Positions 6,643 to 10,613 of a DNA stretch of 10,613 nucleotides are shown one piece after another. The stretch's first letter is position 1, and each line of letters opens with the position of its first letter. The notes under the pieces were generated by a model that was not told the DNA's origin, made no database searches, and was given only the letters and a program-made list of their open reading frames with translations. The DNA is from Candidatus Roizmanbacteria bacterium (GTDB lineage: Bacteria; Patescibacteriota; Microgenomatia; UBA1406; GWC2-37-13): assembly GCA_016206365.1 (NCBI GenBank), contig JACQRR010000010.1, positions 1 to 10,613 of the forward strand, read 5' to 3'. A program made the translations under genes and the position numbers.

Positions 6643-8262
6643 TTAGGGTGGCGGTCCGTGAACTAAATTTCCAATGAGTGGGGCATCTCGCGGAACCCAT
6701 TTCTTGACTGTCTCTCTAAGACCTGGAAGGGCTAGACTAAGAGTTCCATATTGACCAACAAGTCCAAGCGCTCCACCCGCAGCAGCTCCAGCTCCGGCAA
6801 AGTAGGTGCCAAGACCAACACTTATAGGTAATCCTTTGATTCCCATGAGTTCTTTAACCATCTTTACTAAATCGGGAATTAAAAATAATATTCCAATTCC
6901 AATTAAAATTACGAAATCCGCATGATCGATATATGGTAAAAGTGGAGGAATCCAAATAGAGCCACCTGCACTAGGTGATTCAATTATAATATTACCTACG
7001 ATTAATAAAATTACTACAAGAGGAAAAGATATTATATTGCCAAATAAATTTTTTAGCCACCAGGAAAACACATTTCTGCCAGGTACTGCTTCAAAAATGA
7101 GTAGGATTGGCGCAAAAACAACTAATAGAATAATTTCGATATATGCTCTAAATAGCATAAAAAAAATTCTAAAAAATAGAAATACTGCAGTAAACCAAAC
7201 TAATAACGATAAAAAGAAAGCTAAGCCAAAAATCGGACCTATAAATAAAGCAAAAGCAATTCCCAAAGGAGTTCCTACTACGCTCCATAACCATTTCCAG
7301 AATCCACCTCCCTGTAAAGCGTTTTGAACAACCTCTCCTGTTAAGAGGGGTCCTATAATAGGAGTTTTTGTCATCAGAATGTAAAGGATTATAGACATTA
7401 TTATCGATGCAGGTATACGAATGAGGAGAGGAATAAATGACAAAAGGGCATCACCAATATCCCAAATATTTGAAAGTTTGTTAAACAAAAACCATCCACT
7501 CCCCCCAAGTATTTTATTTTGATACTCTCTAACATCAATATGAACAAGTGTATTTTTGCTTAATATTGAGATTGAAAGTACTATTAATACATACATTAAG
7601 TCAATCAAAAAACCAGCAATTGCAAAGGAAAAAGTTATTAGAAGAAGGGAAATGACGATTCGAGGAAGTGCGTTTTCTACACTAATTACTGTTTGGGGAT
7701 TGAGTTTCATCTGAAACATAATCATGAAGCCAATAGTTATTAAAACCAAAACTAATAGCATATAGGCTATGTCTCTAAATACAATCCATAGATTAGATAT
7801 GGGTTTCATAGCAGCAAAACCAGTTCCTTCGGCGGCGTAGGATTTGGGGATGAAGCCGGCGTTTTGCAGGCCGGAATAGGCCCAATAGATACCTGAAGCA
7901 GGAGGATTAATATAGGGCAGAGCAATTAAATTTGCCATGAAGCCAAAGATACTTTTATTAAAGTTATTGTTGCCGTCGGAGGGATTGTTTGAGCAGGCTT
8001 CGCCGATCATGCCGCACATCACGGCTTTGTACAGAGCAGTGCTTATCTTTCCTTCTTGGGTTTTGTTGAGTTTGGGATCGTTGATGACCTTATAGATTTC
8101 CTCGCGATTTTTTTTAATTGGGTCAATTGCTACTTTCGGCTTATCTTTGTTGATGAAGTGCATAAAGAGGCTGATGACGATGAAGTAGACGGCGATGACG
8201 ATAAAGACTTTTTTTGCAATAGCCAAAATTTTTCTAATACCAGATAGATAAAAAGAGAGCAT
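6643..8262 (-). CDS. VirB6/TrbL-like polytopic membrane protein
   Basis: A 539-aa membrane protein likely to form an inner-membrane channel or platform of a type IV secretion-like apparatus. A first helix lies at about 16-36. A mostly polar segment follows (37-150) with two cysteines (MCGMIGEAC). Multiple hydrophobic helices then fall at about 156-186, 203-234, 265-300, 325-400 and 400-465. The segment QMKLNPQTVISVENALPRIVISLLLITFSFAIAGFLID includes the NALPRIVIS and GFLIDLMYV pieces typical of Patescibacterial VirB6/TrbL-like proteins. The C-terminus is Gly/Ala-rich and ends in PPP. The start at 8262 fits a strong promoter whose -10 ends 6 nt before the ATG. The 5' part (about 7821-8080) is clearly richer in GC (about 50 percent by hand count) than the rest (about 30 percent), and the first coding bases and promoter are duplicated at 9323-9442. 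The name rests on topology and motif recall. Confidence 0.72.
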   Translation of the reverse strand: MLSFYLSGIRKILAIAKKVFIVIAVYFIVISLFMHFINKDKPKVAIDPIKKNREEIYKVINDPKLNKTQEGKISTALYKAVMCGMIGEACSNNPSDGNNNFNKSIFGFMANLIALPYINPPASGIYWAYSGLQNAGFIPKSYAAEGTGFAAMKPISNLWIVFRDIAYMLLVLVLITIGFMIMFQMKLNPQTVISVENALPRIVISLLLITFSFAIAGFLIDLMYVLIVLSISILSKNTLVHIDVREYQNKILGGSGWFLFNKLSNIWDIGDALLSFIPLLIRIPASIIMSIILYILMTKTPIIGPLLTGEVVQNALQGGGFWKWLWSVVGTPLGIAFALFIGPIFGLAFFLSLLVWFTAVFLFFRIFFMLFRAYIEIILLVVFAPILLIFEAVPGRNVFSWWLKNLFGNIISFPLVVILLIVGNIIIESPSAGGSIWIPPLLPYIDHADFVILIGIGILFLIPDLVKMVKELMGIKGLPISVGLGTYFAGAGAAAGGALGLVGQYGTLSLALPGLRETVKKWVPRDAPLIGNLVHGPPP

Positions 8263-8268
8263 AGATTC

Positions 8269-8297
8269 ATTTAAGCAGAAATAAATAATTATGTCAA
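8269..8297 (-). promoter_or_regulatory. Strong promoter of the VirB6-like gene, leaderless
   Basis: On the minus strand TTGACA (8292-8297) is followed after 17 bp by TTAAAT (8269-8274), preceded by an extended -10 TG (TGCTTAAAT). The box ends 6 nt before the ATG, so the mRNA should be leaderless. The same layout is kept in the decayed duplicate at 9414-9442, which supports the call. The heptad-armed cassette begins 2 bp upstream of the -35. Confidence 0.85.
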
Positions 8298-8363
8298 TTG
8301 ACGGTAGATGATAGAAGGTAGAAAGTTGAATATGAAGTTAGAAGATAGAAAATAGATTTTTTA

Positions 8364-8372
8364 TGCTAAGAT
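8364..8372 (+). promoter_or_regulatory. Extended -10 promoter of the four-helix-bundle gene
   Basis: TGCTAAGAT (TG at 8364-8365, -10 at 8367-8372) ends 6 nt before the ATG at 8379. The diverged second copy of the gene keeps the same element as TGTTAAAAT at the same distance. No good -35 is present; the purine-rich heptad arm occupies that place. Confidence 0.65.
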
Positions 8373-8378
8373 CATTTT

Positions 8379-8741
8379 ATGATTAAAAGTTTTAGGGACC
8401 TTCAAGTTTATCAAGAAGCATATAAATTAATGATTATCGTTCATAACGAAGTTAAAAAATTTCCAATCTACGAAAGAACCGATCTATCTTCACAAATGAG
8501 AAGGGCTTCAAAATCAATTCCGGCAAATATTGCCGAAGGTTGGGCGAAAAGAAGTCATGAGAAAGAATTTAAGCTTCATCTAGATAGAGCTTTAGGTTCA
8601 GCGAATGAAATGGAAGTACATGCAGAGACTTCTAGAGATTTAGGGTATTTAAAAATAGAAACGAGTAATAATTTGCTTAAAATATATCAACAGTTATGTG
8701 GAAAGATTGCTAATTTAAAAAAGAACTGGAAAACTTTCTAA
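8379..8741 (+). CDS. Four-helix-bundle protein, 23S rRNA IVP (S23) family
   Basis: The 120-aa protein matches the four-helix-bundle family first seen in 23S rRNA intervening sequences and related to Avd of diversity-generating retroelements. It begins with SFRDLQVYQEAYKL, carries the family signature RRASKSIPANIAEGW at 41-55 (charged, suited to nucleic-acid contact), then LGSANEMEVH at 72-81 and the helix-4 end at 100-118. Avd forms a basic pentamer that binds reverse transcriptase and RNA; the function of stand-alone members is unknown. No reverse transcriptase, template repeat or rRNA lies nearby. The start is an ATG 6 nt after an extended -10, so translation is probably leaderless. The last codons and stop merge into the 7-bp repeat arm, suggesting that gene and arms have evolved as one unit. 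Confidence 0.93.
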   Translation: MIKSFRDLQVYQEAYKLMIIVHNEVKKFPIYERTDLSSQMRRASKSIPANIAEGWAKRSHEKEFKLHLDRALGSANEMEVHAETSRDLGYLKIETSNNLLKIYQQLCGKIANLKKNWKTF

Positions 8742-8802
8742 CTTCTACTTTCGATTGTCAAAATCTATCTTCAATCTTCTACTTTCCATCGTCAGTTTTT
8801 TG

Positions 8803-9048
8803 TTACTTCGGGTATTTTATAATATCTAGCAGTATATACGAATTTTCTTCAATCATAAAGTAAAATCTTATACCTTTATCAACTCTTGCTTGCCAAATAC
8901 CTCGTGCCTCGTCATATTTTTTTGCTTTCAATGATGGATGTTTAAGATTCAAGAGTAGATAATTGATTTGTTTCTCAAATTTACGTTGGATATCTGGAAT
9001 GAAACTATTTAAACTTTTCTGAAAAGATTTTGTGTAGAAAACTTTCAT
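8803..9048 (-). CDS. RelE/ParE-superfamily toxin
   Basis: The 81-aa protein has the layout of a small RelE/ParE/HigB-type toxin: helices at about 6-34 (KSFQKSLNSFIPDIQRKFEKQINYLL is their core), then a sheet with RGIWQARVDKGIRFYFMI (49-66) and a final strand (YILLDIIKYP). Arg55 and Arg61 lie where the family usually carries its basic substrate-binding residues. Members of this superfamily either cut mRNA on the ribosome or inhibit gyrase; which applies here cannot be told. The ATG overlaps the antitoxin stop by 4 bp (ATGA), so the pair is co-translated. Its stop lies 9 bp from the right end of the first heptad-armed cassette. Confidence 0.8.
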   Translation of the reverse strand: MKVFYTKSFQKSLNSFIPDIQRKFEKQINYLLLNLKHPSLKAKKYDEARGIWQARVDKGIRFYFMIEENSYILLDIIKYPK

Positions 9049-9275
9049 TTATTTGATCTTAAAGATTTCATAAGATCTTTAGTTGAAGTGAATGGACCAA
9101 CGATTTTTCCTTGTTTTACTTCTTTTACAGCTTTATCTAATCGTAATTCTAAAGATTTAGATGGTATTTTCACTATTTTTAATATACGTTTAAATTCTTC
9201 GTACACTTTTCGAGGAATGATAACTAGTTCTTCGCCTTTCGTTATTTCTTTCGGAATGGTTATAGGAATATTCAT
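9045..9275 (-). CDS. Antitoxin partner of the RelE-like toxin
   Basis: A 76-aa protein placed first in a two-gene operon, as usual for type II antitoxins. The N-terminal part (EITKGEELVIIPRKVYEEFKR, core at 13-28) is a DNA-binding-like segment common in small Patescibacterial antitoxins. The C-terminal part (VKQGKIVGPFTSTKDLMKSL, core at 53-70) resembles the flexible toxin-neutralising tail of RelB/Phd-type antitoxins. It would bind and inhibit the toxin and repress its own promoter. An extended -10 (TGCTATAAT) ends 9 nt before the ATG. The assignment depends on the toxin partner and the tail motif; the exact family is uncertain. Confidence 0.75.
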   Translation of the reverse strand: MNIPITIPKEITKGEELVIIPRKVYEEFKRILKIVKIPSKSLELRLDKAVKEVKQGKIVGPFTSTKDLMKSLRSNK

Positions 9276-9284
9276 ACATTACTA

Positions 9285-9293
9285 ATTATAGCA
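9285..9293 (-). promoter_or_regulatory. Extended -10 promoter of the toxin-antitoxin operon
   Basis: On the minus strand TG (9292-9293) plus one base and a perfect TATAAT (9285-9290) end 9 nt before the antitoxin ATG, giving a leader of only about 2-3 nt. No clear -35 is visible. Confidence 0.65.
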
Positions 9294-9322
9294 TGAAAAA
9301 TATTATTTTGTGTTTACGTGTT

Positions 9323-9407
9323 TTAATTAATGACATGCATAAAAAGGCTGATGACGATGAAGTAGACGACGTAGTCTTTTAAATCCGGCTAAATAAAATG
9401 AAAGCAT
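9323..9407 (-). pseudogene. Decayed 5' duplicate of the VirB6-like gene
   Basis: The reading from 9407 starts MLSFYLAGFK, matching MLSFYLSGIR at the start of the VirB6-like protein. About 14 codons are then missing and the frame shifts by one base. In the new frame DYVVYFIVISLFMHVIN follows before a stop, matching VYFIVISLFMHFIN of the intact gene (about 26-39). The bases at 9336-9368 are nearly identical to 8159-8191, much more alike than the flanks. Together with the duplicated promoter it shows that the promoter and 5' end of the VirB6-like gene exist twice, one copy being a remnant. Confidence 0.85.
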
Positions 9408-9413
9408 AGATTC

Positions 9414-9442
9414 ATTTAAACAGATATAGATAGCGATGTCAA
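9414..9442 (-). promoter_or_regulatory. Duplicated promoter upstream of the VirB6-like remnant
   Basis: TTGACA (9437-9442), a 17-bp spacer and TTAAAT (9414-9419) with an extended TG, then GAATCT and ATG. All key elements and distances equal those at 8269-8297 while the spacer has changed, so it is a diverged duplicate that may still be active, although it now drives only a broken frame. Confidence 0.7.
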
Positions 9443-9517
9443 TTGAGTCAGAACTAGACGGTGGATGATAGAGGGTAGAAGATAGAAATTTGAAGATAGA
9501 GCGTGGAGGATGGATAA

Positions 9518-10081
9518 TTAGCTCTTCCAATTTCTTCTCAAATTCATCAATTTTCCTCCTAATCGTCGATATCTTATGATTAGCTCATCACAGAATTCCT
9601 TATTCCAGTAATTCAAGTCTTTTGCTATTTCTATATGTACTTCCATCTCATTAGTTGATCCTAGAGCAGAATCAAGATGGCGTTTAAGTTCTTTCTCATG
9701 ATTTCTTTTAGCCCAACCTTCAGCTATATTAGCAGGAATAGACTTGGAAGCTCGTCTGATTTAGGGAGATAAGTCATGTTTTTCATAAATCGGAAACTTT
9801 AATACTTCCTTATGAACAATAATCCACGAATTTCGCAGTTGTCATTCTGACCCTGAGCGAAGCCGAAGGGGAAGAATCTCTCGCGAAGCCGAGTTTGACT
9901 CGGCGAATGCGAGTTCTGAAAGGACGTCAGACGTCCTGAAACAAGTTCAGAGATCCTTCGTCGTGGAATTTATCCCGATGAAAATCGGGACTCCTCAGGA
10001 TGACAGGAAGTGCGAAACTCGTATAATCGTTAGTTCGTAAGACTCTCTATAGACTTCTAGATCTCTAAAGCTTTGTAGCAA
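9518..10081 (-). pseudogene. Four-helix-bundle (IVP family) pseudogene split by a miniature element
   Basis: The 5' part (10081-10023) encodes SFRDLEVYRESYELTII and the 3' part (below 9825) resumes IVHKEVLKFPIYEKHDL, then RRASKSIPANIAEGWAKR and LGSTNEMEVH, ending NWKS. Joining across the inserted element at one copy of GATTAT restores the frame exactly and gives 119 codons, against 120 in the intact copy. A second lesion is an in-frame TAA at 9761-9763 where the intact protein has Gln39. The start aligns with TTG (10081-10079) in place of ATG. The protein differs from the intact copy at many positions, so the two are old relatives and not a recent duplication. Confidence 0.9.
9825..10022. mobile_element. 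Miniature inverted-repeat element (MITE) with 6-bp target duplication
   Basis: The element is bounded by ACGAATTTCGCA (9826-9837) and TGCGAAACTCGT (10011-10022), inverted at 11 of 12 positions, and flanked by ATAATC at 9819-9824 and 10023-10028 as a target duplication. Inside lies a second inverted pair, GTCATTCTGA (9841-9850) and TCAGGATGAC (9995-10004). A third pair is GAAGAATCTC (9871-9880) and GAGATCCTTC (9950-9959). Three 7-bp hairpins fall at 9888-9904, 9921-9937 and 9973-9990, the last with a GAAA loop. There is no gene, so movement would need a transposase supplied elsewhere. The GTCATTCTGA...GAAGAATCTC core resembles repeats I have seen in many bacterial genomes. Local GC is much higher than the surroundings. 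Confidence 0.9.
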
Positions 10082-10086
10082 AAATC

Positions 10087-10095
10087 ATTTTAACA
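10087..10095 (-). promoter_or_regulatory. Relic extended -10 of the four-helix-bundle pseudogene
   Basis: TGTTAAAAT on the minus strand, ending 5 nt before the TTG start, aligns with TGCTAAGAT before the intact copy. Its conservation supports both promoter calls. Confidence 0.55.
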
Positions 10096-10166
10096 AAAAT
10101 ATCTATCGTCAATCTTCTATGATCAAATATCAACCCTCTATCCTCTATTCTCTATCGTCCAGTCTA

Positions 10167-10613
10167 TTATTCTACCTCTCCCGGAAAGGTATTGGGTAGG
10201 AATCTTTGGGTGGGACCCGCGGTTGTAAAAGTGAAAGACTGGGGTAAGGATGGAGAGTTTGGAAATTTTATCGTGTACGTATATAAAGTACCCGGAGTAA
10301 GCGACTGATTAAAAGTAATGACTAGACTCTTATCTTGAATTTGCCGCGTGAAATTAACAGATGGCCCAATAGAAAAAGTTACTTCTTCGTCTGTAAAGAC
10401 ATCATTTAATAATATAACTAGCTTAGTATCAAGAGGTACAAGAGTCTGTTCATTTTTTGGATTTATATCGATAACTTTCAGTTGTTTTCCCAGAATTAAT
10501 GTTGGAGAAGGAATAGTAATTGAGGTTGGTTTAGTAGAGGTTGGTATTATATCTTGAGGCGGTTGAATGGGAGTTTTTGTTTTGGATACAATCAAATAAT
10601 AAATAAAAACAAT
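10167..10613 (-). CDS. Partial anchored or exported protein with a Big_5-like Ig domain
   Basis: The frame stays open to the window edge, where it reads IVFIYYLIVSKT. This hydrophobic run suggests that a membrane helix or signal anchor lies just inside the missing 5' end, so the TTG at 10595 is probably not the true start. A Pro/Thr/Ser-rich linker follows (TPIQPPQDIIPTSTKP and on), then one Ig-like domain of about 95 residues with the sequence features of the bacterial Big_5/SbsA type: INPKNEQTLVPLDTKLVILL, then SLVITFNQSLTPGTLYTYTI and a final SFTFTT strand. The linker and domain would face outside, acting in surface attachment or cell-wall contact. The stop lies 7 bp from the end of the second heptad-armed cassette. 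Confidence 0.75.
   Translation of the reverse strand: MVFIYYLIVSKTKTPIQPPQDIIPTSTKPTSITIPSPTLILGKQLKVIDINPKNEQTLVPLDTKLVILLNDVFTDEEVTFSIGPSVNFTRQIQDKSLVITFNQSLTPGTLYTYTIKFPNSPSLPQSFTFTTAGPTQRFLPNTFPGEVE

Larger units (their letters stand above)
8300..8793. mobile_element. Heptad-armed cassette carrying an intact four-helix-bundle gene
   Basis: A 494-bp unit bounded by inverted arms of 7-bp words. The left arm (8300-8354) reads as eight units beginning GACGGTA, GATGATA, with one 6-bp slip. The right arm (about 8743-8793), read on the minus strand, begins GACGATG, GAAAGTA and runs back to the stop of the enclosed gene, also with one slip. The only gene inside is the four-helix-bundle protein at 8379-8741. 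Complementary arms around this protein family recall the intervening sequences of 23S rRNA genes, but no rRNA is present here. A second cassette (9457-10159) and an empty one (836-936) share the arms. No target duplication is evident, so mobility is inferred from copy number and structure. Confidence 0.72.
9457..10159. mobile_element. Second heptad-armed cassette, gene inverted and interrupted
   Basis: The left arm (9457-9519) is nine consecutive 7-bp units with no slip, beginning GACGGTG, GATGATA. The right arm (10097-10159), read on the minus strand, is nine units beginning GACGATA, GAGAATA. Between them lies a broken four-helix-bundle gene on the minus strand, opposite to the orientation in the first cassette relative to the GACGGT end. 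Without the inserted 198-bp element and one 6-bp target copy, the unit is about 499 bp, essentially the length of the first cassette (494 bp). It lies upstream of the VirB6-like remnant, just as the first lies upstream of the intact gene. Confidence 0.75.

Noticed and set aside
7037..7327. A 96-aa plus-strand reading inside the VirB6-like gene
   Set aside because: It is antisense to a clear membrane-protein gene, with no promoter and no family features.
8286..8304. Target duplication around the first heptad-armed cassette
   Set aside because: CAATT before the left end and AGTTTT after the right end do not match; no convincing direct repeat was found.
8379..8741. The four-helix-bundle gene as the Avd part of a diversity-generating retroelement
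   Set aside because: No reverse transcriptase and no template/variable repeat pair are visible in the window; the family match alone does not support it.
8300..8793. A true 23S rRNA intervening sequence
   Set aside because: There is no rRNA sequence on either side; the neighbours are protein genes. Only the layout is similar.
9327..9530. A 67-aa minus-strand reading with PPSSSDSIDIAIYICL
   Set aside because: It is a chimera of the heptad arm, the duplicated promoter region and the frameshifted VirB6-like remnant, not a gene.
9841..10004. The inner GTCATTCTGA repeats as the ends of the miniature element
   Set aside because: The flanks outside them continue as inverted sequence to ACGAATTTCGCA, and only there do direct duplications (ATAATC) and the restored reading frame occur.
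10348..10557. A 69-aa plus-strand reading at the right end
   Set aside because: It is antisense to the Ig-domain gene, whose motifs and composition are convincing.

Overview
The window looks like a chromosomal segment of a low-GC Candidate Phyla Radiation (Patescibacteria) bacterium, most likely of the Microgenomates type. This assignment is inference. It rests on the style of the proteins (VirB6-like and pilin-like membrane proteins with large unknown partners, stand-alone four-helix-bundle genes), on the near absence of Shine-Dalgarno sequences, and on the very short or absent leaders between strong -10 boxes and start codons. TGA is used as a stop (for example at the end of yidC), so the code is standard rather than the recoded one of Gracilibacteria/SR1.

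Left part (1-1428): yidC and khpB (jag), the usual housekeeping pair for membrane-protein insertion and RNA binding. They are separated by a 101-bp gene-less palindromic repeat. Region 1460-2195: a perfect-consensus promoter drives a 72-aa two-helix membrane protein, followed by a truncated DUF3800-type gene. A second, different inverted-repeat array follows, and then a 32-bp duplicate of the 3' end of the 72-aa gene. Region 2196-8262: a probable envelope or secretion block made of a 1159-aa protein of unknown family with a C-terminal anchor, a cysteine-rich secreted protein ending in a VirB2/TrbC-like pilin hairpin, and, convergently, a polytopic VirB6/TrbL-like protein.

Right part (8263-10613): accessory DNA. 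An intact four-helix-bundle (23S rRNA IVP family) gene sits in a 494-bp cassette bounded by inverted arms made of degenerate 7-bp units. Next come a RelE-like toxin-antitoxin pair, a decayed duplicate of the promoter and 5' end of the VirB6-like gene, and a second, diverged cassette of the same kind. In the second cassette the four-helix-bundle gene points the other way and is split by a 198-bp miniature transposable element with a 6-bp target duplication. The window ends in the 3' part of an exported or anchored protein with an Ig-like domain.

The most unusual content is the family of heptad-armed cassettes. Six arms at three loci (836-936, 8300-8793, 9457-10159) all start with GAC and run in near-strict 7-bp steps. 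Two cassettes carry the four-helix-bundle gene and one is empty. An independent array with an exact 8-bp step (1999-2159), and possibly a 10-bp-step array at the left edge, share the design with different sequence. This suggests a class of stem-forming cassettes whose repeat word varies.
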